64,000 nucleotides of DNA from Lunatimonas lonarensis. Lineage in GTDB: Bacteria > Bacteroidota > Bacteroidia > Cytophagales > Cyclobacteriaceae. Numbering within the stretch: the stretch's first letter is position 1; every line of letters begins with the position of its first letter. Where the stretch lies: positions 62,001-126,000 of the forward strand of contig NZ_AQHR01000096.1 of the NCBI RefSeq assembly GCF_000390185.1, written 5' to 3'. A program made the translations under genes and the position numbers. The notes under the pieces are model-generated. The model did no database searches. It worked only from the letters and a program-made list of their open reading frames with translations, and was not told where the DNA came from. This document shows positions 37,059-46,108 of this stretch, piece after piece.

Positions 37059-38624
37059 CTATTTGGCGTAGTTCACGGCTCGCATTTCTCTTATTACCGT
37101 AATTTTGATCTGACCGGGATACTGCATTTCTTTCTCTATTCGCTGGGAAATTTCATAGGAGAGCTTGCCCGCCGTGGTATCGTCCACGTTGTCTGCATCT
37201 ACCAAAACCCTAAGCTCTCGGCCTGCCTGCATTGCAAAGCACTTATTTACCCCATCAAAACTCAAGGCTAGGTTTTCCAGGTCCTTTAGACGTTTGATGT
37301 AGCTATCCATGATCTCACGGCGTGCCCCTGGTCTGGATCCCGAAATGGCGTCGCAAGCCTGCACAATGGGAGACAGCATGGAAGTCATTTCTATCTCGTC
37401 ATGGTGGGCACCTATGGCATTGATCACCTCTGGATGTTCCTTGTATTTCTTGGCCAACTCCATGCCCAAGATAGCATGGGGAAGCTCCGCCTCCTCTGGG
37501 TACACCTTGCCTATATCGTGGAGCAATCCTGCCCGCTTGGCCAGCTTGGCGTTGAATCCCATTTCTGCGGCCATGGTGGCACTTAGCTTGGCCACCTCTC
37601 GGGAGTGCTGAAGGAGGTTTTGCCCGTAAGAGGATCTAAATCGAAGCCTACCCACCATTTTGATCAATTCGGGATGGAGGCCATGTATGCCCAATTCGAT
37701 ACAGGTTCTCTCGCCAATTTCGATGATTTCCTCGTCGATATTCTTTTCTGTCTTGGCCACCACCTCCTCGATGCGGGCAGGATGAATCCTTCCGTCCTGA
37801 ACCAGTCGGTGGAGGGACAAACGGGCCACCTCTCTACGAACCGGATCAAATCCGGAGATAATGATGGCTTCTGGGGTATCATCTACCACTATCTCGACGC
37901 CAGTGGCGGCCTCTAGGGCACGGATATTTCTACCCTCTCTACCGATGATCTTACCTTTTACATCGTCACTCTCGATGTTGAACACCGAAACACAATTCTC
38001 GATTGCGTGCTCTGTGGCTGTACGCTGTATGGTGTCGAGGACGATCTTCTTTGCTTGCTTGGTAGCGGTGAGTTTTGCTTGATCCAAAATATCCTTGATA
38101 TGGGAGGATGCCTTGGTCGTTGCCTCGTCTTTCAGCATTTCGATCAGTTGTTCCCTAGCCTCCTCTTTGGTGAGCAGGGCAACCTTTTCCAAGTCGGTAA
38201 TCCGCTGATTGGTCACCCGATCCAGTTCTTCTTTCTTTATCTGTACTGAATGAAGCTGTGCGCTGAGGTTTTCCTTCTTGCTGTCCAGCTCCGCTTCTTT
38301 GCGTTTGATCTGCTCCATCTCCTTGGAGAGCTGCTGTTCCCGCTGCTTGAGTTTGTTTTCGTTGGTCGAAATCAACTGCTTCTTTTTGTTGACTTCCTCC
38401 TCAAATTCCGATTTCAGGCGCAGGTATTTTTCCTTTGCCTCTAGAATTCGGTCTTTTTTGATCCCTTCGGCGGTGATCTCCGCCTCTCGGATAAGGCTTT
38501 TGGCCTTGTCCTGGGCTTCCGCCTCCATCTTCTTACTGTTGTTTTTGGCAAAAACACTTGCTATAAGTGCGCCAAGCAGGATGCCAACGACTCCCGCAAT
38601 AATAATGTATAATGAAATTCCCAT
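37059..38624 (-). CDS. rny: Ribonuclease Y
   Basis: A 521-residue membrane-anchored endoribonuclease of the usual length. An N-terminal helix (residues 3-23, [19 protein letters not shown]) is followed by a long charged coiled coil (about 30-185), a KH RNA-binding domain ([20 protein letters not shown] near 225-245) and an HD domain with LLHDIGK near 370 and GAHHDEIE. It starts mRNA turnover by cutting single-stranded regions. It lies 65 bases behind zapA and ends the pheT-coiled-coil-zapA-rny gene row; the terminator follows directly. Confidence 0.95.
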   Translation of the reverse strand: MGISLYIIIAGVVGILLGALIASVFAKNNSKKMEAEAQDKAKSLIREAEITAEGIKKDRILEAKEKYLRLKSEFEEEVNKKKQLISTNENKLKQREQQLSKEMEQIKRKEAELDSKKENLSAQLHSVQIKKEELDRVTNQRITDLEKVALLTKEEAREQLIEMLKDEATTKASSHIKDILDQAKLTATKQAKKIVLDTIQRTATEHAIENCVSVFNIESDDVKGKIIGREGRNIRALEAATGVEIVVDDTPEAIIISGFDPVRREVARLSLHRLVQDGRIHPARIEEVVAKTEKNIDEEIIEIGERTCIELGIHGLHPELIKMVGRLRFRSSYGQNLLQHSREVAKLSATMAAEMGFNAKLAKRAGLLHDIGKVYPEEAELPHAILGMELAKKYKEHPEVINAIGAHHDEIEMTSMLSPIVQACDAISGSRPGARREIMDSYIKRLKDLENLALSFDGVNKCFAMQAGRELRVLVDADNVDDTTAGKLSYEISQRIEKEMQYPGQIKITVIREMRAVNYAK

Positions 38625-38689
38625 AGGTATGTTTAAGTTATCCTACCGGGAAAACCAAGCACTAGCTTAAAAAGAGAGATTCAAGGTAA

Positions 38690-38974
38690 TTATAAAATGG
38701 CAGATATTTCGGCATTGATATGGGTAAGGGCGGCTCTGACTTCCTCGCTGCCCTGGGCGTTTGATTCGTGTAGATCCAATGCTTCTACCATACTGTCAAA
38801 AGCAACCATGGCCAGCAAATCTTGCCTGTCATCCAAGCCAAATTCCTCCCTGTATCGTTTTAGCTTCTCATTGATCAACTTTCCCGCACGTCTGATCTTC
38901 CCCTCGTCCTGGGCTTTCACTTTCATAGGATATTCCCTATCTCCTATTTTGATTCGTATTGAAAGTGTCTCCAT
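38690..38974 (-). CDS. zapA: Cell division protein ZapA
   Basis: A 94-residue protein starting METLSIRIKIGDREYPMKV, the ZapA N-terminal strand pattern, followed by two helices (KIRRAGKLINEKLKRYREEF, DLLAMVAFDSMVEALDL). ZapA binds FtsZ and bundles the filaments of the Z ring. The C-terminal coiled coil is short, as in other Bacteroidota. Its start directly abuts the stop of the upstream coiled-coil gene, so the two are almost certainly cotranscribed and may act together in division. Confidence 0.9.
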   Translation of the reverse strand: METLSIRIKIGDREYPMKVKAQDEGKIRRAGKLINEKLKRYREEFGLDDRQDLLAMVAFDSMVEALDLHESNAQGSEEVRAALTHINAEISAIL

Positions 38975-39259
38975 CTATTCAGACAAATAGGTAATGATTT
39001 TATCAATTTCCTTTATGTAATTATCAATCTTTCCTCTCAGTTCAGCAGACTCTATAGTTTCTACCGGCAGTTTATTTACAATTTTACTAATTTTTATTTG
39101 ATTTTTAAAATCCTCTAGGACTTCCTCTTTATCTTTCAATGCAGCATGCACCTCCGTCAGCTCCTTTCGGAGACCCTCGTTTTCTTTTTCGAGCATCTTT
39201 ACCTTGCGGACCACATGCCCCACCAATTTTTCCAGCCGCTGAAGTTCCTCGAAAACCAT
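38975..39259 (-). CDS. Small coiled-coil protein, ZapB-like position
   Basis: From the ATG at 39257-39259 (MVFEELQRLEKLVGHVVRKV) the product is about 94 residues and nearly all coiled coil (KMLEKENEGLRKELTEVHAAL, DKEEVLEDFKNQIK). A longer frame (to 39298) would overlap the pheT end and adds an unlike N-terminus, so the shorter start is chosen, leaving a 4-base gap to pheT. It lies immediately upstream of zapA, where Bacteroidota usually carry such a gene. A role as ZapB-like partner in the divisome is inferred from position and coiled-coil content only. Confidence 0.72.
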   Translation of the reverse strand: MVFEELQRLEKLVGHVVRKVKMLEKENEGLRKELTEVHAALKDKEEVLEDFKNQIKISKIVNKLPVETIESAELRGKIDNYIKEIDKIITYLSE

Positions 39260-39263
39260 ACTG

Positions 39264-41675
39264 CTATTTACGGATATAGGCGTCTGCCTCCTTCTCAAAG
39301 ACTTGCATGAGGCGTGTCATCGTTTTGTCTATCACTTTATCGGTGAGTGTCTTTTCGAAATCCTGCAGAAAGAAACTCAGGGCATAGGCCTTTTTGGATG
39401 CATCGATTTTATCCCCGGTATATACGTCAAACACACCTACCCGACGGAGCAGGGGACCACCTGCTTTCTCTGCCAGCTCCTTAAGCGTCGCGAAAGAAAC
39501 GGATTTATCTATGACAAGCGACAAATCCCTGCGCACTTCGGGAAACTTCGAAATCTCTGCAAACTTGCGCACACCCTCCGTAGCTTCCAACAAAGCGGTC
39601 CAATCGAGCTCTGCATAGAACACGTCCTGCTTAATTTCGGCCATACGCGTCACCGTATCTGACAAAAGACCAATCCTTGCTACCGGAGCCTTGCCCAAAA
39701 GCAGCTTCAGCCCATATTCGAAATCCCCTTCTTCGGCCATCTCCACCGTCGGCGTACCCACGTGCAGTTTGAGAAGCAATGCCTCCACAACAGCGTAAAG
39801 CTGGGAAAACTGTACCGGAGAAACGGGCGCGAGCCAACTTTCGGAGGTGGCGTTTCCTGTCAGAAACAGCGACAGGTGTTTACGTTCAGCATATCCCTTC
39901 ACGGAGTTTCGGTAAACGGTTCCGAATTCGAAACAAGCTAAGTCCTTTTGCCTACGGTTGATATTGTATGCCAAAACTTCTAGCCCGGTATGCACCAAGC
40001 TTTGCCGAAGCACACCCAAATCCTCGCTTAGCTTATTGAGTACGATCACGCTATCCTTTCCATCCAGATGGGGGGACTGCTCCGCATAGGAAGGCTTGGT
40101 AAGGGAATTGGTGATAATCTCATAAAAACCCCGAGCCGACAATATCTCCGAAATCCGATACTGTATTCGATTGCCGTCTTTCTCAGGATGATTGGCAAGA
40201 AAATCCGCCTGATAGGTATCCGAAAGCGGAATCGCATCAAACCCGTAGATACGCAATACTTCCTCTATGATATCCGCCTCCCTGGTCACATCCACCCGAT
40301 AGGGTTTTACAATGGCAAAGAATCCTTCTCCGGTTTCTCCTTCTATACCTATCTCCAACGATCGCAGGATATCATGTATCTCATCCTTTGAAATCTCCTT
40401 GCCGATTAGCCTAGTCACATTCCGGTACTTAACCCAAATCCGTACATCCTGGATGGGATTGGGGTAAACATCTACTATCGACGAGGATATATTGCCTCCG
40501 GCCAACTCTTTGATGAGCATAGCCGCCCGTTTAAGCGCGTACACCGGCATGTTCGGATCGGTTCCCCGTTCAAAACGAAACGAAGCGTCTGTTTTCAGGC
40601 CATGGTACTGACTCCCTTTTCGGATGATATCAGGCGAAAAACAGGCACTTTCCAAAAACACCTCAGTAGTCTGCTCGCTTATGCCAGAACCCAGACCACC
40701 AAAGATCCCTGCGATACACAAACCTTGCCCTTCATCGCAAATCATCAATTCAGCACCGGATAACTTACGCTCCTTTTCGTCCAAAGTCGTGAAGGATGTT
40801 CCTTTCGGCAGTCTTTTGACGATGATTTTCCCTCCTTTGATCTTGGACGCATCAAACGCATGTAGCGGCTGTCCCAGATCGTGTAGGATGAAATTGGTCA
40901 CATCTACCACGTTATTGATGGGTTCCAAATCTATGGCTTTTAGGTAGTTTTGGAGCCATTCCGGAGAAGGTCCCACCTTAAGGCCGGTTAGGGTTAGCCC
41001 GGCATACCGGGGGCAATCATTGGCATCCTCCACCTCAACCTCTATAGGCAAGGCCTCGTTGTCCACGGCAAAATGCTCCACGGAGGGCAATCGGAGGGGC
41101 TTTCTCAACAGGGCACTGAGATCACGTGCCACTCCCATATGGGAGGCCGCATCGGCCCGGTTTGGCGTAAGCCCTATCTCCAACACGTCGGTACGGAAAA
41201 TGCCAAAGTATTCACTGGCCGGCGTACCATTTGCCAGGTCGGTTTCAAGGACCAAAATGCCATCGTGGTTATCGCCGAGTCCCAGCTCATCCTCGGCACA
41301 GATCATGCCCTCGGATACCTCCCCGCGGATTTTTGCCTTTTTGATCTGAAACGACTCCCCCGAGGAAGTGTACAAAGTAGCGCCAACGGTTGCGACGGCA
41401 ACTTTTTGCCCGGCGGCGACATTGGGAGCACCACAAACAATCGGAACTACCTCCTCACCAATGGATACGGTGGTAACCCGAAGCTTATCTGCATTGGGAT
41501 GGGGCGCACAGGTAAGCACCTCACCAATAACCACTCCCTCCAGACTTCCAGGGATGGATTCAAACGTAGAGATTCCCTCTACCTCCAATCCGGAGGCCGT
41601 CAGAAGGGCAGCTATTTCCTCCGGGCTTTGATCAAACGACAGGTATTCTTTGAGTCTATGTAAGGAAATGTTCAT
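39264..41675 (-). CDS. pheT: Phenylalanine-tRNA ligase beta subunit
   Basis: An 803-residue protein of normal length. An EMAP-like tRNA-binding domain (about 40-150, PHPNADKLRVTTVSIG, CGAPNV), the B3/B4 editing domain (about 215-370), B5 (405-475), the catalytic-like core (490-690) and the FDX-ACB anticodon-binding domain at the C-terminus (PEVRRDLSLVIDKSVSFATL) are visible in order. It charges tRNA-Phe together with PheS, which is not in the window. It leads a leftward gene row with the coiled-coil gene, zapA and rny. A -7 box lies 140 bases upstream, so the leader is unusually long. Confidence 0.96.
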   Translation of the reverse strand: MNISLHRLKEYLSFDQSPEEIAALLTASGLEVEGISTFESIPGSLEGVVIGEVLTCAPHPNADKLRVTTVSIGEEVVPIVCGAPNVAAGQKVAVATVGATLYTSSGESFQIKKAKIRGEVSEGMICAEDELGLGDNHDGILVLETDLANGTPASEYFGIFRTDVLEIGLTPNRADAASHMGVARDLSALLRKPLRLPSVEHFAVDNEALPIEVEVEDANDCPRYAGLTLTGLKVGPSPEWLQNYLKAIDLEPINNVVDVTNFILHDLGQPLHAFDASKIKGGKIIVKRLPKGTSFTTLDEKERKLSGAELMICDEGQGLCIAGIFGGLGSGISEQTTEVFLESACFSPDIIRKGSQYHGLKTDASFRFERGTDPNMPVYALKRAAMLIKELAGGNISSSIVDVYPNPIQDVRIWVKYRNVTRLIGKEISKDEIHDILRSLEIGIEGETGEGFFAIVKPYRVDVTREADIIEEVLRIYGFDAIPLSDTYQADFLANHPEKDGNRIQYRISEILSARGFYEIITNSLTKPSYAEQSPHLDGKDSVIVLNKLSEDLGVLRQSLVHTGLEVLAYNINRRQKDLACFEFGTVYRNSVKGYAERKHLSLFLTGNATSESWLAPVSPVQFSQLYAVVEALLLKLHVGTPTVEMAEEGDFEYGLKLLLGKAPVARIGLLSDTVTRMAEIKQDVFYAELDWTALLEATEGVRKFAEISKFPEVRRDLSLVIDKSVSFATLKELAEKAGGPLLRRVGVFDVYTGDKIDASKKAYALSFFLQDFEKTLTDKVIDKTMTRLMQVFEKEADAYIRK

Positions 41676-41814
41676 GGTAAAATAATTTGACTGTCGAAGG
41701 TGTCGGAGAGCTCTGAATGACTAACCCGTCATAAAGCTTGGGCATGGCCCGTCTTCCCATACTATGGCAAAGGGATCGCTCCCGAATGCATCCAGTATCA
41801 CCCTAGATAATCTA

Positions 41815-41822
41815 CAAATTTA
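41815..41822 (-). promoter_or_regulatory. -7 box for pheT and the division/RNase operon
   Basis: Reads TAAATTTG on the minus strand. Transcription would start near 41809, giving a leader of about 130 bases before the pheT ATG. The leader contains GGGC-CAT-GCCC and GGGA-GCGA-TCCC hairpins and a 26-codon GTG frame (41801 to 41721). Confidence 0.45.
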
Positions 41823-41845
41823 AGAGAAACTTAGGTTAGCCTGGG

Positions 41846-42466
41846 TTATTTGGTGTAATTTTTCTCCCCCGCCCGAATGGGGACTTCGAGGATGTTTTCT
41901 CGTGGAGGGATGGGGCAGGCATAGTCCGGATTGTAGGCGCAATAGGGATTGTAGGCCAAATTAAAATCAATCGTAATCGACCGCTGACCGTCTTGCCTGA
42001 GATTGAGGAACCTACCTCCCCCGTAGGTTTCTTCGCCACTGGTAGCATCGGCAAACGCCAGAAAAAAATTCCGCTTATCTGCTTCCTTGGCTGCCTGCAA
42101 AAGCAATAGCCGCAGCTCCCGACCATCCAGCTCAAACACTGCAAAGGAGTGTCGCAGGTACTTCTCTACCGAACCATCGGTTAGGGGCACCTCAATCATT
42201 TTTTTGATTTCGATGGGTTCGATCCGCGCTTTTACCAGAAATCCGGGATCCACCGGGTAAAAGTCCAGCTGGTCCAGCTCCCGCTTCTGGGCTTCCGTGA
42301 GTGGGGACTCTTGGTTATATTTTAGGTATTTGAACTGTCTTTCACGCTCTTTTTCGATTCGCTCAATATATTGCTCCGTCTGTTCTCCACCCCCCACAAA
42401 CGTGTACAAAATGGAACCAAAGACGACGACAGCGATAAACAGCAATACAATTTTTTGTTGGCTCAT
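41846..42466 (-). CDS. DUF1684 domain protein, membrane-anchored
   Basis: A 206-residue protein with an N-terminal membrane helix (residues 6-24). The DUF1684 signature is clear: DFYPVDPGFLVKARIEP, a central RSITIDFNLAYNPYCAY and the C-terminal CAYNPDYACPIPPRENILEV with its conserved cysteines. The family is widespread and of unknown function. It lies 8 bases behind radC on the same strand, so the two probably share a transcript. The following pheT gene has its own promoter-like box. Confidence 0.85.
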   Translation of the reverse strand: MSQQKIVLLFIAVVVFGSILYTFVGGGEQTEQYIERIEKERERQFKYLKYNQESPLTEAQKRELDQLDFYPVDPGFLVKARIEPIEIKKMIEVPLTDGSVEKYLRHSFAVFELDGRELRLLLLQAAKEADKRNFFLAFADATSGEETYGGGRFLNLRQDGQRSITIDFNLAYNPYCAYNPDYACPIPPRENILEVPIRAGEKNYTK

Positions 42467-42473
42467 AGGTTCG

Positions 42474-43175
42474 CTAGATCAATCCCTCATCCGAAAAGCT
42501 AAAATAGCCAACATCGGTGAAAATAACATGATCTATTACGGGAAGCTCCAAACTTTTGCCCGCCTCTACCAACCGGCGGGTAAGACGCAGATCCTGCTCG
42601 GAAGGTTTGAGCTGACCGGAAGGATGGTTATGGACCAAAATAACCGCGCTGGCAAAATGGTCCATCGCCTGCTTGAAAACCACTTTGGGGTCTACCACGG
42701 TAGCGGAAGAACCTCCCTGACTGATCAATTGCTTTCGGATGACTTGGTTCTGGCGGTTCAGCAAAACCGCGTAAAAGTACTCCACCGTTTCGTCCATCAG
42801 TTCGGCTTTCATCAGGTGGTACACATCACCCGACGACTGGATTTTGTTCTTCTTCTGGGGATCGTGCTCCTTTCGCCTCCGCCCCAACTCCAGGGCACTG
42901 ACGATGGCAATCGCCTTGGCCTCTCCGATACCTTTAAATTTCTGTAGGTCTTTCACGGTAAGTCTGGCCAGCACACTCAAGTCATTGTTCACGCTACGGA
43001 GTATGTGTTTGGACAGATCTACCGCACTCATTGACCTAGTGCCAGAGCCAATTAGAATGGCAATAAGCTCGGCGTCGGTAAGCGAGGATTTTCCCTTCAA
43101 TAGAAGCTTTTCCCTCGGTCGGTCTTCCTCTGCGAGGTGGGAAATCGGGATGGAAGAAAAATGATCCATAGGCAA
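42474..43175 (-). CDS. radC: RadC/JAB-domain protein
   Basis: A 233-residue protein with a helix-hairpin-helix-like N-terminus (TDAELIAILIGSGT, LQKFKGIGEAKAIAI) and a C-terminal JAMM/MPN+ metalloprotease-type domain with HNHPSGQLKPSEQD. All metal ligands (H-x-H...D) are present. The family is called RadC but its role in DNA repair is not established. It heads a two-gene row with DUF1684. A near-match to the -7 box (TACCCTTG) lies just upstream on the minus strand. Confidence 0.9.
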   Translation of the reverse strand: MPMDHFSSIPISHLAEEDRPREKLLLKGKSSLTDAELIAILIGSGTRSMSAVDLSKHILRSVNNDLSVLARLTVKDLQKFKGIGEAKAIAIVSALELGRRRKEHDPQKKNKIQSSGDVYHLMKAELMDETVEYFYAVLLNRQNQVIRKQLISQGGSSATVVDPKVVFKQAMDHFASAVILVHNHPSGQLKPSEQDLRLTRRLVEAGKSLELPVIDHVIFTDVGYFSFSDEGLI

Positions 43176-43280
43176 AAAACAAGGGTAAACACTAAGAAAA
43201 TATCAGCTTCAAATCAGACACATCCATAGGGATACAACCAAATCTGATGCACACAAGCGAAAATAGGAAAAAATCGGTCA

Positions 43281-43304
43281 AAAAAAAACCCCGATAACGG
43301 GGCT
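43281..43304 (-). terminator. Intrinsic terminator for rpsT
   Basis: On the minus strand CCCCG-TTAT-CGGGG (stem 43290-43294 and 43299-43303) is followed by nine T. It lies about 25 bases after the rpsT stop codon. Confidence 0.9.
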
Positions 43305-43326
43305 TTAAAGGTATTTTTTGCAAAGA

Positions 43327-43581
43327 TTAACCCAATGCATTCACCATTTTTGTCAACTTGGACTTTTTGTTTGCCGCGTTGTTTTTATGGATGATGTTTT
43401 TCTTGGCCAGTTTGTCCAGCATTGACGTCACCTCTTTCAAAAGCTCTTGCGCAGCTGCTTTGTCTTCTGTATTTCTTAATCTTTTGATAAAAGTCCTAGT
43501 AGTCTTGGCCTGATACCTGTTTCTAAGTCTCTTTGCTTCGTTGGATCGAATTCTCTTAAGAGCCGATTTGTGATTTGCCAT
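43327..43581 (-). CDS. rpsT: Ribosomal protein S20
   Basis: An 84-residue, very basic protein starting MANHKSALKRIRSNEAKRLR, the S20 signature, and ending NKKSKLTKMVNALG. It binds the 5' domain of 16S rRNA early in 30S assembly. It is a single-gene unit with a -7 box (43638-43645) and a terminator (43281-43304). Confidence 0.97.
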   Translation of the reverse strand: MANHKSALKRIRSNEAKRLRNRYQAKTTRTFIKRLRNTEDKAAAQELLKEVTSMLDKLAKKNIIHKNNAANKKSKLTKMVNALG

Positions 43582-43637
43582 ATATTTCTTTAATTACTTG
43601 ATTGCGTTCAAAACAACCCGCTATGGGAAACGGAATG

Positions 43638-43645
43638 CAAATTTA
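43638..43645 (-). promoter_or_regulatory. -7 box for rpsT
   Basis: Reads TAAATTTG on the minus strand and gives a leader of about 50 bases before the rpsT ATG. In many bacteria S20 controls its own translation through the leader; no such structure could be confirmed here. Confidence 0.5.
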
Positions 43646-43760
43646 ATACATTTTACATTACCTCCAAAAATTAAAGAAGAATATCGGAACTAATTATTGC
43701 CCTTTGGCATCCCCGTATTCTTTTTTTATCTTTCGTATACTGTTCGACTTTTTATATCAT

Positions 43761-44720
43761 ATGCCGGGATTGTTGTTAAATTGTACAATATGGATGGTGA
43801 CCATACTCTCCCCTCCTACTGCTCCTTGGGGATTTTATGCCCATCGTCTGATCAACCGACATGCTGTGTTCAGCCTGCCTCCCGAAATGATTCGCTTCTA
43901 CAAAGCCCACTTGGAGTATATCAGCGAAAACGCCGTCAACCCGGATAGGCGAAGATACGCTGTCAAGGGCGAGGCGGAAAAGCACTACCTAGATGCCGAT
44001 GCCTACGGGGACAGTGCCGTCTATTATTTGCCCCGGTATTGGCAAGAAGCCGTGGAAAAGTTCGGTGAAGACACGCTAAGGGCACATGGCATTGCTCCTT
44101 GGAGCACCTATCAGACGTTTCTACAGCTTATCCGCGCCTTTGAATCCAAAAACACGCCTTCCATCCTACGTATTTCCGCAGACTTGGGACATTACATCGG
44201 CGATATCCATGTGCCCCTGCACACCACCAAAAACTACAATGGACAGTTGACCGGACAGTACGGCATCCATGGATTTTGGGAAACCCGCATTCCAGAGCTG
44301 TTCGCCGATGGCTACTCCTTCTTCGTCGGCAAGGCTGAATTCATCCCCCAGCCCCAACTGGCTATCTGGGACGCCCTCGTACAAACCCACGAGGCCGTGG
44401 ACAGCGTACTCCGAATGGAAAAGTCCTTGAATGCTCAATTTCCCGAAAACAGGAAATACAGCTTTGAAGAAAGGGGCGGAATCAATACCCGAGTCTATTC
44501 AAAGGCCTACACCCAAGCCTACCATCACCTGTTGGACGGACAGGTGGAACGCCAAATGGTAGCTGCCATAAAGATGATCGCCGATATGTGGTTCACTGCC
44601 TGGATTCTGGCAGGTCAGCCGAACCTTGATGCGCTCGCCGGTCACCAGTCTGACATCCCTTCAGAACAGGAATGGAAACCTATCGATGAGCTGAAAGGCA
44701 TACGGGAACACGACAACTAA
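43761..44720 (+). CDS. Zinc-dependent phospholipase C / S1-P1 nuclease-like protein
   Basis: From the ATG at 43761 the product has 319 residues (a TTG at 43704 would add 19). After a hydrophobic leader the mature protein would begin at or near Trp in APWGFYAHRLINRHAVF; in the zinc phospholipase C/P1 nuclease fold the N-terminal Trp and the following His are zinc ligands. Further ligands sit in LGHYIGDIHVPLHT and GIHGFWE. The family hydrolyses phospholipids or nucleic acids outside the cytoplasm; which applies here is open. Convergent with the aminotransferase gene, 12 bases away. Confidence 0.78.
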   Translation: MPGLLLNCTIWMVTILSPPTAPWGFYAHRLINRHAVFSLPPEMIRFYKAHLEYISENAVNPDRRRYAVKGEAEKHYLDADAYGDSAVYYLPRYWQEAVEKFGEDTLRAHGIAPWSTYQTFLQLIRAFESKNTPSILRISADLGHYIGDIHVPLHTTKNYNGQLTGQYGIHGFWETRIPELFADGYSFFVGKAEFIPQPQLAIWDALVQTHEAVDSVLRMEKSLNAQFPENRKYSFEERGGINTRVYSKAYTQAYHHLLDGQVERQMVAAIKMIADMWFTAWILAGQPNLDALAGHQSDIPSEQEWKPIDELKGIREHDN

Positions 44721-44732
44721 CTTGACTCCGGC

Positions 44733-46070
44733 TTAAACGCCCACTGCCACTTCGCGGCTTGATTTCAGGTAAGCCGTAATACTCTTTGCCATACGCTCGA
44801 AGGTATCGACAAATACCTCTTCATTTTCCTCCAGGAGCGTAACACGAAAACCGCGCAAATCTGAACAGAAGGAGGAAACCGGCACCACACAGATCCGCTC
44901 TGCCGCCAATAGATTATACACGAAGCGCTTGTCGTGGGGCATTTCTTTTTCCTGCAGCCAAGTGTCCAACAGACTCCTAAGCCGAGGGTCCTCCAAACGC
45001 AGGTGTTGGTCTGGCCGAAGTAGCTTTTCGTCAAAGATAATGGTATTGTAGAACGCTCCCTTCGTACGGTTAAACTTGATGCCTTTTACAGGTGATAGAA
45101 TATCTTCCATCAATTGGCTCCTTCTTCCGATTTTGGCGTTCGCCTCCTTGCGGTATTCCGCATAGAGTGGGTGCTTCATGATACGGGGTATGGCCAACTG
45201 GGGTAGAATGGTCGAGCAGACCTCGATCATCTTCGCGTTTTCAAGGGTAGCACACAGTTTGGCAAATTCAACGGAAGCGGTTTTATTGTAAAACTCCATC
45301 CAACCGCACCTGGATCCGGGCCATGGAAACTCCTTGGAAATCCCTTTCATGGAGATCCCCGGCAAGTCGCCAATGACCTCAGCCAAGCTGATCGCTTCGT
45401 ACCCGTTGTAGGTGATGTTTTGATAGATCTCATCCGCCACCAACAACAGTTTAAACTCCCTGGCTATTTCAACAAAACGCTGCAATACCTCTCTGGGATA
45501 GACCATGCCGGTGGGATTGTCGGGATTGATGATCAAAATTCCGACTATTCCAGGATTGTACTTTACTTTGTTGTACAAATCCTCCATGTCAGGATACCAG
45601 TTGTTATCCGGATCCAAACGGTAGGTGATGGGACTTGTATTGGCGTGGGCTGCTTCCGCAGAACTATGGGTAGAGTAAGCAGGAGAGGGACCAATGATTC
45701 GGGCAGTAGGAATCAAAAACTGGTAGAGTTTGGCAATGGCATCTCCCAGTCCATTAAAAAACAGAATGTCCTCTGCACTGATCTGGGCACCCTTTTTCTC
45801 GTTGTTCAGCTCCGCCAAAAACCGACGTGTCTCCGGCATACCTTTGGAATCGGCATAGCCATAGCTGGAGTCCTTGCTGACCAAATCGGCCACAATCTCC
45901 TTCATCCACGCTGGTATTTTGTTGCTTTTCTGAATGGGATCACCAATGTTTTCCCAAGTCATTTCATAACCAAGCGCTTCAATCTGCCTCGCCTTCTTGA
46001 CGATGCCCCTGATTTCATAGTTCAACTCCTCCGCTCCGGGTCGTAGCAATAACTGTCTCATAGTGTGCAA
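44733..46070 (-). CDS. PLP-dependent aminotransferase, class I/II
   Basis: A 445-residue fold type I enzyme. Visible are the substrate-side motif GDPIQKSN, FNGLGDAIAKLY, the ring-stacking region NPDNPTGMVYP, the Asp of VADEIYQNITY that pairs with the pyridine nitrogen, and the Schiff-base Lys in MKGISKEFPWPGSRCGW. The family includes alanine, aspartate and valine-pyruvate type aminotransferases; the 445-residue length and the SKEFPWPGSR box suggest the alanine-type group, but the amino acid substrate is uncertain. It lies 38 bases behind ettA on the same strand. Confidence 0.87.
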   Translation of the reverse strand: MHTMRQLLLRPGAEELNYEIRGIVKKARQIEALGYEMTWENIGDPIQKSNKIPAWMKEIVADLVSKDSSYGYADSKGMPETRRFLAELNNEKKGAQISAEDILFFNGLGDAIAKLYQFLIPTARIIGPSPAYSTHSSAEAAHANTSPITYRLDPDNNWYPDMEDLYNKVKYNPGIVGILIINPDNPTGMVYPREVLQRFVEIAREFKLLLVADEIYQNITYNGYEAISLAEVIGDLPGISMKGISKEFPWPGSRCGWMEFYNKTASVEFAKLCATLENAKMIEVCSTILPQLAIPRIMKHPLYAEYRKEANAKIGRRSQLMEDILSPVKGIKFNRTKGAFYNTIIFDEKLLRPDQHLRLEDPRLRSLLDTWLQEKEMPHDKRFVYNLLAAERICVVPVSSFCSDLRGFRVTLLEENEEVFVDTFERMAKSITAYLKSSREVAVGV

Positions 46071-46108
46071 TGGGTGCGATCCAACGTGGCTGAGGCCACT
46101 GTCTCATA

